From: Blautia sp.
GTDB taxonomy: Bacteria > Bacillota > Clostridia > Lachnospirales > Lachnospiraceae
DNA: 64,000 nucleotides
Reading direction: 5' to 3'
Assembly (NCBI GenBank): GCA_017463155.1
Contig: JAFTPT010000018.1
Span: 1 to 64,000 of the forward strand
The translations under genes and the position numbers were made by a program. Positions 18,533 through 32,230 of the stretch are shown here, in pieces. The notes beneath the pieces are model-generated. The model worked only from the letters and a program-made list of their open reading frames with translations. It ran no database searches and had not been told where the DNA came from. How positions within the stretch are numbered: position 1 is the stretch's first letter; the number at the start of each line of letters is the position of its first letter.

Positions 18533-19414
18533 TCATTCCAGCAGCCTCTTCAGTCTGTCCTTATTCTGTTTGAGCTGTTCGGAGAATCCCTGCTGGTTTC
18601 TGGCCCGGTACTTAAGAGGCGGGACCCCGTAGGCCTGCTTGAATGCCTTCGAAAAGACCAGCGGGTCCGAATAGCCGCAGGAAATGGCGATGGTCTCGAC
18701 AGAGTAATCCTTGATCGTCAAAAGCTCTGCGGCCCGGCTCAGCCGGTAATTGGCCAGGTACTTCTGCGGAGAGATCCCCAGTTCTTTCCGGAACAGGGTG
18801 TACAGGTAGCTCCTGTTGATCCCCGTGTAGGCCGCGATGTCCGTGACATGGATGCTGCGGGAATAATTGGCCTGGATATAATCCCTGGCCGCCCTCACAT
18901 AGAGATTCTCGCCGCCTCCTGCCATCTCATAGTGCACATCCAGATCCCGCAAAAGGATCGCAAAGAACAGGTACAGCTGGCTCTGAAGCAGGAAATCATT
19001 TTCAAGAGAAAGCGTGTTATGACGCAGCATGGTCAGCACGGTCTGCTTCAGTTCGCTCCCGGAGCCCGACTGAAAGATCAGTCTCTCCTCGCCGAGACCG
19101 AGAAGGTGTACCAACGCGGGCGCCAGTTTTCCCTCAAATCCGACCCACAGATATGTCCATGGATCCTCCGGGTCGGCCCGATAATAAGTCACCATCTCCG
19201 GCTCGATCAGGAAGCCCTCCCCCGCCGACAGTTTCCAGCGATGTCCCCGGGCCTGGAAAACACCCTTCCCGCTCAGCACAAAGTGGAGCAGATAATTGGG
19301 CCGGACGGCAGGTCCCCAGCCATGCAGGGGATCACAGGCCTCATAGCCGCAGAAGCACAGCCTGAGATCCTGAAACCGGTGCTCCGAAGGCCGGAACAGC
19401 ACATAGTCTTCCAT
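18533..19414 (-). CDS. AraC family transcriptional regulator (third)
   Basis: 293 residues with cupin-type N-terminus (GWGPAVRPNYLLHF, DPWTYLWVGFEG) and C-terminal double helix-turn-helix (PQKYLANYRLSRAAELL, GYSDPLVFSKAFKQAYG). No clear ribosome binding site precedes its ATG; it starts 6 bp after the stop of the SH3-repeat gene, so coupled translation is likely. It lies 118 bp upstream of the alpha-galactosidase gene in the same direction and is a good candidate for its local regulator. Confidence 0.88.
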   Translation of the reverse strand: MEDYVLFRPSEHRFQDLRLCFCGYEACDPLHGWGPAVRPNYLLHFVLSGKGVFQARGHRWKLSAGEGFLIEPEMVTYYRADPEDPWTYLWVGFEGKLAPALVHLLGLGEERLIFQSGSGSELKQTVLTMLRHNTLSLENDFLLQSQLYLFFAILLRDLDVHYEMAGGGENLYVRAARDYIQANYSRSIHVTDIAAYTGINRSYLYTLFRKELGISPQKYLANYRLSRAAELLTIKDYSVETIAISCGYSDPLVFSKAFKQAYGVPPLKYRARNQQGFSEQLKQNKDRLKRLLE

Positions 19415-19420
19415 AAGCGG

Positions 19421-20383
19421 TCAATAGAGATAGTTTCTGTTGACGTAGCCGGATTTGCCGAGCTTCGGCGCATAGCCGTACCAGTAGGTGGAATCACTCT
19501 TGTCTGTCACCTGGAAGGTATCCCCGCTGTACAGCTTGCCGATCTCATTGGCGGACTCATAGGCCTTGGCCGTCCGGAGCGCAAGGTAACCGGTCTTGAC
19601 GGATACGGTGTAGGACTGTCCCTGACTGCCCGAGCCGGCACCGATCAGATAATTACGGTTCACGTAGCCGGATTTGCCGAGCTTCGGTGCATAGCCGTAC
19701 CAGTAGGTGGAATCGCTGGTGTCCGTCACCTGGAACGTATCCCCGCTGTAAAGCTCGCCGATCTCGTTGGCGGAATCGTAGGCTTTGGCCGTGCGGAGCG
19801 CAAGGTAACCGGTCTTAACCGATACCGTGTAGGACGTCCCGTTCGAGCCGCTTCCGGCGCCGATCAGATAGTTGCGGTTCACATAGCCGTACTTGTTATG
19901 CTTCGGGGAATAGCCGTACCAGTAGGTGGAATCACTGGTATCCGTCACCTGGAAGGTATCCCCGCTGTACAGTTCGCCGATCTCGTTGGACTCGTAATAA
20001 CCCTTGGCATTCCGGAGCGCCAGATAGCCGGTCTTCACCGATACCGTGTAGGACGTTCCGACAGAACCGCCGCCGACCAGGTAATTGTGGTTTACATAGC
20101 CGTATTTTTTGTATTTTGGCGCATAGCCGTACCAGTAGGTGGAATCGCTCTTGTCCGTGACGTCGAACTCATCACCGGTATACAGCTCGCCGATCTCGTT
20201 GGCAGAATCGAAGGCCTTCGCCGTGCGGAGTGCCAGGTAACCGGTCTGAACCGATACCGTATAGCGCTGCGCCTGGGCCGCCTCGACCCGGGCTTCCAGA
20301 GCAGGCAGAACTGCCGGCAAGGCAAGTGCAAGGGTAAATACCGTCAGCAGGGCAGCTGCCAGAACTGATACTCTTTTCTTCAT
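19421..20383 (-). CDS. Secreted protein with four SH3-like repeats
   Basis: 320 residues from the ATG at 20383 after AAGGAGGG. A signal peptide (MKKRVSVLAAALL...) covers about the first 33 residues. The rest is four nearly identical repeats of about 72 residues, each with YTVSV-TGYLALR, SNEIG or ANEIG, TYWYGY-PK and GYVN-NYL, the pattern of bacterial SH3 domains. Such domains usually bind cell-wall peptide stems. There is no catalytic domain. Repeats 3 and 4 are the most alike, so the DNA is prone to unequal recombination. It shares a unit with the AraC gene downstream. Confidence 0.82.
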   Translation of the reverse strand: MKKRVSVLAAALLTVFTLALALPAVLPALEARVEAAQAQRYTVSVQTGYLALRTAKAFDSANEIGELYTGDEFDVTDKSDSTYWYGYAPKYKKYGYVNHNYLVGGGSVGTSYTVSVKTGYLALRNAKGYYESNEIGELYSGDTFQVTDTSDSTYWYGYSPKHNKYGYVNRNYLIGAGSGSNGTSYTVSVKTGYLALRTAKAYDSANEIGELYSGDTFQVTDTSDSTYWYGYAPKLGKSGYVNRNYLIGAGSGSQGQSYTVSVKTGYLALRTAKAYESANEIGKLYSGDTFQVTDKSDSTYWYGYAPKLGKSGYVNRNYLY

Positions 20384-20460
20384 GATCTTTCCCTCCTTGT
20401 GTGGCTCAGAAACTGCTGATGTCATCCGGCAGGCATTTCTGTCCGGCCGGTCCTGCTTTT

Positions 20461-20489
20461 ATTATCCCAATTCCCGTGGGATTTGTAAA
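20461..20489 (-). promoter_or_regulatory. Promoter of SH3-repeat gene
   Basis: Minus-strand TTTACA (20489-20484), 17-bp spacer, GATAAT (20466-20461), one mismatch in each box, about 78 bp before the ATG. Confidence 0.65.
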
Positions 20490-20500
20490 GAGAAAAGTCC

Positions 20501-21718
20501 TCACTCCTCCTGCTCCTCATAGGATTTCTCCCAGATCTCCGAAAAGACCGCCAGCGGGCAGTCCGTCAGAAGGCACATCAGGATAAAGCATTCATACGGG
20601 TTGACGATGTAGATCTCGCCCATGCCGCAGTTCTTCAGGATCTCCTGGATCCGCACCAGGAACTCATGATACCTTGTGAACGGATCCTCCTCATCCATCT
20701 CCTGGGAGATGATAAAGAATTCCAGCGTGATCAGGTCGAACCTCTCCACCGGGAATTTGTGGTTGAGGATGTTGGTGATCCGCTGCCGGCTGAAGCGTTT
20801 CTGGCTGAAATGCCTGGAGAGGATCGAGGCGGACATTTTTTTGAGATTGCCCATGCTGTTGATGGGGATCCCGCTGCAGATCACCTTCTCCACATCGGAG
20901 GGGGTGATATCCTCCGATGTCCAGATCCGCGGCTTCTCTTTTTCCTCCTCGTCGGTCTGGTACATGGCCGCGATGATCTCCCTGGCCTTCTCGTACAGGG
21001 TCATGAATTCCTGGAACGCCTGGCTCTGCTCGGAAAGAGGATCCTCGTAGCCGCTTTTCAGCCACCCCAGGTATTCCTTAAGCTCCTCCTCCGTCTCAAG
21101 CTCGGGGGAGCTTCCGTATACGACGCCCTGCTTTTTCTCGCGGGGGGCCATGTTTTTGTATTCCTCCTTCAGCACCTCCGCCTCATGGTAAGGCTGATGG
21201 TTCCGCAGGGTGTACCAGTAGATGACCTCGTCGGGATTGTGAAAATCGAAATCCTGCTCCCGGAGCACCCTTGTCAGGAAATCCGACACGTCCTCCACCT
21301 CCATGCGGAGTCCGTACCCGAGCAGAAAGACCGTCTCCCTCTTGACGGAGGCCTGGTTCAGCCAGTTGTTCACAAGCGAGCTCAGCTTGGTCGTGGTGGG
21401 CGTCATCGACCGGGGCGTGTAGGTCTCCTTGAAGGAATCCATCACGATGTCCCGGTAGATCTCGGTCGTCACCTCGCCGAAGGGCTCCTCAAGCCCGGCC
21501 CGCTCATAGATATACCGCTTCAGATGATCCCCAAAGGAAACCAGTTCCATCTCCTTGTAGAGATAATGGAAGATAACATCCGCGTCCTCCTCCTCAAAGC
21601 TGTCCAGGCTCACGACCTCGCGGAACCGCTGCGCAGCCTTGCGGGTAAATTCGTAATCCTTTACCGAATCAAAGGCTACCGCCTGTTCGAAGTCCAGATC
21701 CTGCATCCGGTTTTTCAA
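20501..21718 (-). CDS. Unknown protein of kinase-phosphatase cassette
   Basis: 405 residues, no family I can name with confidence. It is soluble, acidic and predicted largely helical, with no signal or membrane segment. A notable stretch is RETVFLLGYGLRMEVEDVSD around residues 125-145, followed by NPDEVIYWYTLRNHQPYHEA; similar sequences occur, as I recall, in Lachnospiraceae hypothetical proteins. It starts 6 bp after the PP2C gene stop, so it is the third gene of an STK-PP2C-unknown operon. It may be a substrate or scaffold for the kinase; that is inference from position only. Confidence 0.7.
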   Translation of the reverse strand: MKNRMQDLDFEQAVAFDSVKDYEFTRKAAQRFREVVSLDSFEEEDADVIFHYLYKEMELVSFGDHLKRYIYERAGLEEPFGEVTTEIYRDIVMDSFKETYTPRSMTPTTTKLSSLVNNWLNQASVKRETVFLLGYGLRMEVEDVSDFLTRVLREQDFDFHNPDEVIYWYTLRNHQPYHEAEVLKEEYKNMAPREKKQGVVYGSSPELETEEELKEYLGWLKSGYEDPLSEQSQAFQEFMTLYEKAREIIAAMYQTDEEEKEKPRIWTSEDITPSDVEKVICSGIPINSMGNLKKMSASILSRHFSQKRFSRQRITNILNHKFPVERFDLITLEFFIISQEMDEEDPFTRYHEFLVRIQEILKNCGMGEIYIVNPYECFILMCLLTDCPLAVFSEIWEKSYEEQEE

Positions 21719-21724
21719 TGGAAA

Positions 21725-22543
21725 TCACCTCGCTTTTCTCCATCGTGCAAATAAAGGTCTTTTGCGGGAAGGGATCGCCAGCAGCAGGACCGTCACATTG
21801 TCCCGCCCGCCGCGCTCCAGGGCTTTCTCCTGCAGGAGCAGGGCCGTCTCCGGAAGATTTCCCTCGTCCGCCAGCGAGATCCCGCCCAGGATCCCGGCGA
21901 TCTCCTCATCCCGCACAAGGTCGGTCAGTCCGTCGGTGCACATCAGGAGGATATCTCCGGGCGCCGCCTTGATCACGACAGAAGCCGGATCCAGCGCCGT
22001 TTCGGGCTCGTCGATCCCCAGATACTGGGTGAGCGGTGCTTTTGAAAAGGCGCCTCTGCCTGCCACGTGATCCGTCGACAGCTGCTGAAGGCCGTTCTCC
22101 GACAGCTGGTAGAGACGGCTGTCTCCCAGGTTCGCTCCGAGGATACCGTCGTGATGAAAGAAGGTCATCACCGCCGTCGTCCCCATCGTGTCGATCCGGT
22201 GCTCCAGCGCGTAATCCGTCACCGCCCGGTTCATGCTCCCGCAGACCTCCTCGATATAGACGCCGGGATGCTTCCGGAAGTCCTCAAGGTGGGCCGTCCT
22301 GTATTCGCCGAACGCACGGGCGCTGAGGAAGGCCGCCATGTCTCCGCGGCTCTCCCCGCCCATCCCGTCAAAGACGGCAAAGGCCGGGCAGGAATCCCAC
22401 GACACCGATCCGGAGATGGCTTTCCCCGTTCCGGAATTCTCCGGCGGAAGAAAGTCGCCGCCGCACCAGAAATTGTCCTCATGCCTGGATCTGCGCTTCC
22501 CCACGTGGGAGGTATATGCATATCTGATCTCATTCTCGATCAT
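21725..22543 (-). CDS. PP2C-type serine/threonine phosphatase
   Basis: 272 residues from the ATG at 22543, which sits 8 bases after GGAGGG; an in-frame GTG at 22552 abuts that site and is less likely. Metal-binding and catalytic motifs are all visible: RSRHEDNF, FDGMGGES, GTTAV, NLGDSRLY, CTDGLTD and RDNVTV. No membrane segment. It would dephosphorylate targets of the kinase encoded immediately upstream, whose stop codon lies 5 bp before this start. The pair is a classical antagonistic signalling couple. Confidence 0.9.
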   Translation of the reverse strand: MIENEIRYAYTSHVGKRRSRHEDNFWCGGDFLPPENSGTGKAISGSVSWDSCPAFAVFDGMGGESRGDMAAFLSARAFGEYRTAHLEDFRKHPGVYIEEVCGSMNRAVTDYALEHRIDTMGTTAVMTFFHHDGILGANLGDSRLYQLSENGLQQLSTDHVAGRGAFSKAPLTQYLGIDEPETALDPASVVIKAAPGDILLMCTDGLTDLVRDEEIAGILGGISLADEGNLPETALLLQEKALERGGRDNVTVLLLAIPSRKRPLFARWRKAR

Positions 22544-22548
22544 AGAAA

Positions 22549-24285
22549 TCACCCTCCCATTTCCAGGAGGGAATTCAGCCAGTATCTGTCTCCCCGTTCC
22601 ATATATTCGGGGTTGTCCTCCTCATTCTCATGCGTGATGCCGTCCTCGTCGATCCAGCGGATCAGCATCCCGTCCTGATAGTAGTACATATTGTTGGCAT
22701 CATCGTTCCAGATATAGGCAAAGAACATGATATCGTTCCAGTAATAGTACTCCTCGTAACAGTTCTCCGACGAATACTCGGGGTAGACCACCACCTTGCG
22801 GAGGTTTCCGTCATCGTCATAATACCAGCACCGGGCTCCCTCCTCGCCTTCCACGACATAGGAATCCTGGCTGCTGACGATGGTCTTGGTCCTGTCCCGG
22901 ATGAGCTGCAGGGCGTCCGCGTACTCGCCGCCATCGTCCATGGAAGCGATCCTGGTCTGATCCTCCTCCATCGTCGTGACCATCTGCTGGGACTGTTCCC
23001 GTACCGTATTCTCCACCATCTGCTTGAGAAAATGTCCGGCGATGGGGACCGCGGCCGCGACCAGTGCAAGGATCAGGAACGCCGTGATGGCCAGCCTTTT
23101 CCAGTGCCGGCTCTCCTCCCGCCTTCTCTCCCTGCGGCGGCTCTCGGCGCTGCTGCGGATCTCCATGCTCCGCCGCTCGGCTTCCGCCTTTTCCCTGGCG
23201 CGCTGCTCCGCTCTTCTCGCTTCTTTTTCCTGGCGGTTCTGTTCCTGTTCCTCGTGCGCCTGCTGACGCACCTTCTCATAGGCAAGCTCCGGGTCTCCCT
23301 CCGCGGCCTTGCGGGCTTCCACGGCTTCCCTGGCGGCCACGCTGACCGCCTTCGGGAAAGGCTGCACATTCTGTCCGCGGCGCAGGCGGTTGATGTCCTG
23401 CTGGAATTCGGCAACGTTGGCGTACCGGTCCTCCGGCGCGAAGGCGCAGGCCTTCCTGACGACCGCCGCAAAGCCCTCGCCGGCCTCCGCGGGCGGCGGG
23501 AATTCCTCCCCGGCCATCCGGTGGGAAAGAGCTTTTTCCTTATCGCGGTACGTGATCAGCTGTTTGTCAAGGTCCAGGAAGGGAAGACGGTTGCGGTTCA
23601 TCAGCCGGTACATGACAAGCCCCAGCGAATAGATGTCCGCCCGTTCGTCGTAGGATTCACCCCGGTATACCTCGGGCGCCATGTAGGAGTAGGTGCCCTT
23701 CTTGGAAAAGCTGGAGGCGGACCGTTCAAGCTCCTTGGCGATCCCGAAATCACCCAGCTTGAAATCACCGAACCGGGAGACAAAGATGTTCTCGGGCTTG
23801 ATGTCCCTGTGGACGATGTTCAGCCTCCGGCAGTAATCGAGGGCCTTGCACAGGTCTGCGCCAAGCTTCAGCACATTCCGCTCCGTCAGCGTCCTCTCGG
23901 CACAGTAATCCAGAAAGCTGGTCAGGTATTCCATACGGATGAATACATCCCAGCCGATCTCGTCGAGATACTCCGTCACCTTGAAGTCCTCCACGGATAC
24001 CACGTGGGAATTGCCGCGGAAGTTCTCCATGGTGCTGACCTCTTTGATGCATTCCTCCATCACGTTTTCAAAGTATTTACGGGTGGTATTCTCATCGCCC
24101 GTCTCCTGGCGGACGCTGTTCAGTTCCTCCCTGGAGGAGGGGATCGTTATGATCTTGATGGCCGAATAGAAGGAATGCCCCCGCTCCGTCCTTTCCGCCT
24201 TGTAGACGGTCCCGAAGGAACCTTCTCCGACCTTTTCGATGATCTGCCATTCCGGCCATGGGGAAACAGGGAGTTCCCGATCCAT
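22549..24285 (-). CDS. Membrane serine/threonine protein kinase without PASTA domains
   Basis: 578 residues. The kinase domain (about 10-290) has GEGSFGTVYKA, catalytic HRDIKPEN and KLGDFGIAKE, so it should be active. A long charged, coiled-coil-like linker rich in Glu, Arg, Lys and Gln (about 335-395) leads to one membrane segment (about 398-420, LAITAFLILALVAAAVPIAG). The outer ~155 residues are acidic and Tyr/Trp-rich, not PASTA repeats, so it is not the usual PrkC/PknB muropeptide sensor. First gene of the three-gene cassette; a TG-extended -10 lies just upstream. Confidence 0.9.
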   Translation of the reverse strand: MDRELPVSPWPEWQIIEKVGEGSFGTVYKAERTERGHSFYSAIKIITIPSSREELNSVRQETGDENTTRKYFENVMEECIKEVSTMENFRGNSHVVSVEDFKVTEYLDEIGWDVFIRMEYLTSFLDYCAERTLTERNVLKLGADLCKALDYCRRLNIVHRDIKPENIFVSRFGDFKLGDFGIAKELERSASSFSKKGTYSYMAPEVYRGESYDERADIYSLGLVMYRLMNRNRLPFLDLDKQLITYRDKEKALSHRMAGEEFPPPAEAGEGFAAVVRKACAFAPEDRYANVAEFQQDINRLRRGQNVQPFPKAVSVAAREAVEARKAAEGDPELAYEKVRQQAHEEQEQNRQEKEARRAEQRAREKAEAERRSMEIRSSAESRRRERRREESRHWKRLAITAFLILALVAAAVPIAGHFLKQMVENTVREQSQQMVTTMEEDQTRIASMDDGGEYADALQLIRDRTKTIVSSQDSYVVEGEEGARCWYYDDDGNLRKVVVYPEYSSENCYEEYYYWNDIMFFAYIWNDDANNMYYYQDGMLIRWIDEDGITHENEEDNPEYMERGDRYWLNSLLEMGG

Positions 24286-24316
24286 ATGCTCACCACCCTT
24301 CCTGCTGATTTGTTTT

Positions 24317-24325
24317 ATTGTATCA
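24317..24325 (-). promoter_or_regulatory. Kinase operon promoter (extended -10)
   Basis: The minus strand reads TGATACAAT, an extended -10, about 32 bp before the kinase start. No convincing -35 is seen, which is normal for this promoter class. Confidence 0.5.
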
Positions 24326-24368
24326 TACTTGAGACATGCAGTTGTAGTTTTATAATTCCGTCTTTTTG

Positions 24369-24400
24369 TTCATAGGAAATTCGATGGAATTTCCTATGAA
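24369..24400. repeat. 14-bp perfect palindrome between rpoC and kinase genes
   Basis: Arms 24369-24382 and 24387-24400 with loop GATG. There is no T run on either strand, so it is not a standard terminator. It lies about 45 bp upstream of the kinase -10 and could be an operator or part of a compound 3' end for rpoC. Confidence 0.45.
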
Positions 24401-24406
24401 ACAAAA

Positions 24407-24446
24407 ACGGCCGCTGCGGGGCGTTCATTTACCCGGCAGCGGCCGT
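24407..24446 (-). terminator. rpoBC terminator
   Basis: Eleven-bp G/C-rich arms (24407-24417 and 24436-24446) followed on the minus strand by TTTTTGTTTC, about 30 bp after the rpoC stop codon. A clear intrinsic terminator. Confidence 0.85.
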
Positions 24447-24475
24447 TCCATGTAAGCTTTGTATGAAAGAGATCC

Positions 24476-28177
<3,702 letters not shown>

Positions 28178-28195
28178 TTAATTATTTCCCCTTTC

Positions 28196-31100
28196 TCAAT
28201 CTTCATCCATCGATTCAACGAAATCATCCACGAATTCGTAGTCCTCATCCGCTTCATCCGTCTCCTCGGACACATCCACCAGCTCGCCGTCGTTGAATTC
28301 CTGCTGCGTATAGCCGTGGCGGCCGAAATCCTCGTCTCCGCCGCGTCTGCGGGAATCGCCCTCGATCACCGCGCGCAGGTCGGTCTCGCCGTAGTCGACG
28401 CTCTCCACGATCTCCACCTCCGTCTGGTCCTCGTTGAGCACCTTGACATCCAGTCCGAGGGACTGCAGCTCTTTTAAGAGAACCTTGAAGGATTCCGGAA
28501 TACCGGACTCAGGAATGTTGTCGCCCTTGATGATGGCTTCATATGTCTTGACACGTCCGACCACATCGTCCGACTTAACCGTCAGGATCTCCTGCAGCGT
28601 GTAGGACGCGCCGTAGGCCTCCAGGGCCCAGACCTCCATCTCACCGAAACGCTGGCCGCCGAACTGGGCCTTGCCGCCGAGAGGCTGCTGGGTAACCAGG
28701 GAATATGGACCCGTGGAACGTGCATGGATCTTGTCATCTACCAGATGATGCAGCTTCAGGTAGTGCATGTGTCCGATGGTTACCGGGCTGTCAAAGTACT
28801 CGCCGGTACGTCCATCGCGAAGCCGCACCTTGCCGTCTCTGGAAATGGGCACGCCCTTCCAGACGGATCTGTGCGCTTTGTTTTCGTCCAGGAACTGCAT
28901 GACCTCGGGAGCGAGGGTGTCCTGGTATTTGGCACGGAATTCCTCAAAATCCTCCGTGTTGACGTAGTCGTTGGCAAGCTCCAGGGTATCCTGGATGTCC
29001 TGCTCGTTGGCGCCCGCGAAGACCGGCGTGGATACATTGAAGCCGAGGGCCTTGGCCGCAAGGCTCAGATGGATCTCCAGCACCTGTCCGATGTTCATAC
29101 GGGAAGGCACGCCCAGCGGATTCAGCACGATATCCAGCGGACGGCCGTTCGGCAGGAACGGCATATCCTCGACCGGAAGCACGCGGGAAACAACACCCTT
29201 GTTTCCATGACGGCCGGCCATCTTGTCACCGACCGAGATCTTACGCTTCTGGGCGATGTAGATGCGCACCGACTGGTTGACGCCTGCGGGAAGCGCATCG
29301 CCGTCATTCTCCTTGGTAAAGACCTTGGCGTCCACGACGATACCGTATTCGCCGTGCGGCACCTTGAGGGAGGTATCACGGACCTCACGCGCCTTCTCAC
29401 CGAAGATCGCGCGGAGCAGCCGCTCCTCCGCCGTCAGCTCGGTCTCACCCTTGGGCGTGACCTTACCGACCAGGATATCACCTGCGCGGACCTCGGCGCC
29501 GATGCGGATGATGCCGCGCTCGTCCAGATCCTTGAGGGCCTCGTCGCCCACGCCGGGAACATCCCTGGTGATCTCCTCCGGTCCAAGCTTGGTGTCACGG
29601 GACTCTGCCTCGTATTCCTCGATATGGACGGAGGTATATACGTCATTCATGACCAGGCGCTCGGACAGAAGGACAGCGTCCTCGTAGTTGTAGCCCTCCC
29701 ACGTCATGAATCCGATCAGGGGGTTCTTGCCCAGAGCCAGCTCACCGTTGGCCGTGGAGGGACCATCCGCGATGACCTCGCCGGCCTCCACATGCTCGCC
29801 CTGGAACACGATCGGCTTCTGATTGTAGCAGTTGCTCTGGTTGCTTCGAAGGAATTTGGTCAGATGATACTCATCTGTCGTTCCGTCATCGTTCTTGATG
29901 GTGATGTCCGTCGAGGTGGAGCGGGTCACGGTACCGGATTTACGGGCCACGACGCACACGCCGGAGTCGACGGCGGTCTTGTTTTCCATACCGGTCCCGA
30001 CGACAGGAGCCTCCGTCGTCAGAAGCGGAACAGCCTGACGCTGCATGTTGGAGCCCATCAGGGCACGGTTGGCATCGTCATTCTGCAGGAAGGGGATCAG
30101 GGCTGTCGCCACCGAGAAAACCATCTTGGGCGACACGTCCATAAAGTCAAACATGTGACGGTCATACTCCTGCGTCTCCTCGCGGAAACGGCCGGAGACC
30201 ATCTTACGGACAAAGTGGCCTTCCTCATCCAAGGCCTCGTTGGCCTGCGCCACATGGTAGTTATCCTCCTCGTCGGCGGTCATGTACACGACCTCGTCGG
30301 TGACGCGGGGGTTCTGGGGATCGGTCTTGTCGATCTTGCGGTACGGCGCCTCCACAAAACCATACTGGTTGATGCGGGCATAGGACGCCAGCGAGTTGAT
30401 CAGACCGATGTTCGGACCTTCAGGGGTCTCGATGGGGCACATTCTTCCGTAATGGGAATAGTGAACGTCTCGCACCTCGAATCCGGCTCTGTCACGGGAC
30501 AGACCGCCGGGGCCCAGGGCGGAAAGACGTCTCTTGTGGGTCAGCTCACCCAGCGGGTTGTTCTGATCCATGAACTGGGACAGCTGGGAGGAACCGAAGA
30601 ATTCCTTGACCGCAGCGGTCACCGGCTTGATATTGATGAGGGACTGCGGGGAGATGCTCTCCGTGTCCTGTGTGGTCATACGTTCCCGGACCACTCTCTC
30701 CAGTCTGGAAAGACCGATACGGTACTGGTTCTGGAGCAGCTCGCCCACCGCACGGATACGACGGTTGCCCAGATGATCGATATCGTCGTCGTTGCCGATG
30801 CCGTACTCCAGATGCATATTGTAGTTGATGGAGGCAAAGATATCCTCCCTCGTGATATGCTTGGGCAGCAGATCGTGGATATCCCTGCGGATCGCGTTGT
30901 GCAGCTCCTCCGGATCGGGATTCTCCTCCAGGAGGGTCTTCAGCACCGGATAATAGACCATGCCGGTCTCATCGATGCCGTACTCCTTGAGGTTCTCAAG
31001 GTCGGGAACAAAATGACGGATGTCCACCATCATATTGGAAATGACCTTGATCCGGCGGTCGTCCTCGCCCTGGATCCAGACATACTCGACGGCCGCATTC

Positions 31101-32068
31101 TGAAGCTCGGTCGCGAGCTCCCTGGTGATGGCCGCGCCGGCCTCCGCCAGGATCTCACCGGTCGTAACGTCGACCACGTCCTCCGCCAGCCTTCTGTTGA
31201 CGATACGCTTGTTGAAGTTCAGCTTTTTATTAAATTTGTAACGGCCCACCTTGGCCAGGTCATACCGTCTGGGATCGAAGAACATGGCCATGATCAGGCT
31301 CTCGGCGTTCTCCACCGCCAGCGGCTCGCCCGGACGGATCTTCTTGTAGAGCTCAAGAAGACCTTCCTGGTAGTTGGTCGCCGTATCCTTGGAAAGGCTC
31401 GCCAGGATCTTCGGCTCCTCGCCGAACATCTCCACGATCTCCGCGTTGGTCCCGACACCGAGGGCACGGATCAGGACCGTGATCGGTACCTTACGGGTCC
31501 GGTCGACACGTACGTAAAAGACATCGTTGGAATCCGTCTCGTATTCCAGCCATGCGCCACGGTTGGGGATGACTGTGCAGGAAAACAGCCGCTTACCCAG
31601 CTTGTCGTGGGTGATCGCATAATAGATACCAGGGGAACGTACCAGCTGGCTTACGATAACACGCTCTGCGCCGTTGATCACGAAGGTTCCGGTCTCGGTC
31701 ATGAGAGGCAGGTCGCCCATGAAGATCTCATGCTCGCTGATCTCGTCGGTCTCCTTGTTGATGAGCCTGACCTTGACCTTTAAAGGTGCGCTGTATGTTA
31801 CGTCACGTTCTTTACACTCTTCGATGGAATGCTTGGCATCCTTCGCGTCGTATGTAAAGCTGATGAATTCCAGGCTGAGCTTGCCGCCGAAATCATTGAT
31901 CGGCGAAATATCGTCGAAGACTTCCTTGAGTCCCTCTTCGAGGAACCATTTGTAGGAATCCTTCTGCACTTCGATCAGGTTCGGCATCTCCAGGACTTCC
32001 TGCTGTCTCTGGTAGCTCATGCGCGTGCTTCTTCCTGTTTTTACAGAACGAATTCTGTTTTTTTCCAT
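28196..32068 (-). CDS. rpoB: RNA polymerase beta subunit
   Basis: 1290 residues from the ATG at 32068 ([12 protein letters not shown]) after AGGGGTG; an upstream in-frame start adds 12 residues without a ribosome binding site. The rifampicin-binding cluster reads [20 protein letters not shown], the sensitive-type sequence. The C-terminus has an acidic extension rich in Glu and Asp. A separate promoter lies about 95 bp upstream. Confidence 0.98.
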   Translation of the reverse strand: MEKNRIRSVKTGRSTRMSYQRQQEVLEMPNLIEVQKDSYKWFLEEGLKEVFDDISPINDFGGKLSLEFISFTYDAKDAKHSIEECKERDVTYSAPLKVKVRLINKETDEISEHEIFMGDLPLMTETGTFVINGAERVIVSQLVRSPGIYYAITHDKLGKRLFSCTVIPNRGAWLEYETDSNDVFYVRVDRTRKVPITVLIRALGVGTNAEIVEMFGEEPKILASLSKDTATNYQEGLLELYKKIRPGEPLAVENAESLIMAMFFDPRRYDLAKVGRYKFNKKLNFNKRIVNRRLAEDVVDVTTGEILAEAGAAITRELATELQNAAVEYVWIQGEDDRRIKVISNMMVDIRHFVPDLENLKEYGIDETGMVYYPVLKTLLEENPDPEELHNAIRRDIHDLLPKHITREDIFASINYNMHLEYGIGNDDDIDHLGNRRIRAVGELLQNQYRIGLSRLERVVRERMTTQDTESISPQSLINIKPVTAAVKEFFGSSQLSQFMDQNNPLGELTHKRRLSALGPGGLSRDRAGFEVRDVHYSHYGRMCPIETPEGPNIGLINSLASYARINQYGFVEAPYRKIDKTDPQNPRVTDEVVYMTADEEDNYHVAQANEALDEEGHFVRKMVSGRFREETQEYDRHMFDFMDVSPKMVFSVATALIPFLQNDDANRALMGSNMQRQAVPLLTTEAPVVGTGMENKTAVDSGVCVVARKSGTVTRSTSTDITIKNDDGTTDEYHLTKFLRSNQSNCYNQKPIVFQGEHVEAGEVIADGPSTANGELALGKNPLIGFMTWEGYNYEDAVLLSERLVMNDVYTSVHIEEYEAESRDTKLGPEEITRDVPGVGDEALKDLDERGIIRIGAEVRAGDILVGKVTPKGETELTAEERLLRAIFGEKAREVRDTSLKVPHGEYGIVVDAKVFTKENDGDALPAGVNQSVRIYIAQKRKISVGDKMAGRHGNKGVVSRVLPVEDMPFLPNGRPLDIVLNPLGVPSRMNIGQVLEIHLSLAAKALGFNVSTPVFAGANEQDIQDTLELANDYVNTEDFEEFRAKYQDTLAPEVMQFLDENKAHRSVWKGVPISRDGKVRLRDGRTGEYFDSPVTIGHMHYLKLHHLVDDKIHARSTGPYSLVTQQPLGGKAQFGGQRFGEMEVWALEAYGASYTLQEILTVKSDDVVGRVKTYEAIIKGDNIPESGIPESFKVLLKELQSLGLDVKVLNEDQTEVEIVESVDYGETDLRAVIEGDSRRRGGDEDFGRHGYTQQEFNDGELVDVSEETDEADEDYEFVDDFVESMDED

Positions 32069-32162
32069 TGACGTTTCACCCCTGTTTTTCTTTAAAATAA
32101 ACACAGTTTACATAATACAAATTGGGCTCGTAGGCATACCTAGCCACAATAAAGCATCTTCC

Positions 32163-32191
32163 AATATAGCACAAACAAATATCTGAGTCAA
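32163..32191 (-). promoter_or_regulatory. rpoB promoter
   Basis: Minus-strand TTGACT (32191-32186), 17-bp spacer, TATATT (32168-32163), one mismatch per box. It lies downstream of the rplL terminator, so rpoBC can be transcribed independently of rplJL. Confidence 0.75.
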
Positions 32192-32230
32192 CAATTATTT
32201 CAAAAAAATCCGGGGCGATCGGACACAACA

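Noticed and set aside
7346-19414. A complete transporter with its own ATPase
   Set aside because: No Walker A/LSGGQ ATPase gene exists in the sugar locus; the only ABC ATPase domain in the window is the exporter at 62548-64000.
19421-20300. CRISPR-like or tandem DNA repeat array
   Set aside because: The ~218-bp periodicity is four coding SH3 domains in frame, with no spacers or cas genes.
24369-24400. Second terminator after rpoC
   Set aside because: The palindrome is perfect but has no T run on either strand; the terminator at 24407-24446 is sufficient. It is kept as a palindrome of unknown role.
28724-31783. A 1019-residue plus-strand ORF
   Set aside because: It lies entirely antisense to rpoB, has no ribosome binding site and only exists because the codon use of rpoB avoids stops on the opposite strand. 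Similar antisense ORFs over fusA, rpoC, glgP and ileS were rejected for the same reason.
28196-32068. Rifampicin-resistance substitutions in rpoB
   Set aside because: The rifampicin-binding cluster reads as the common sensitive sequence.
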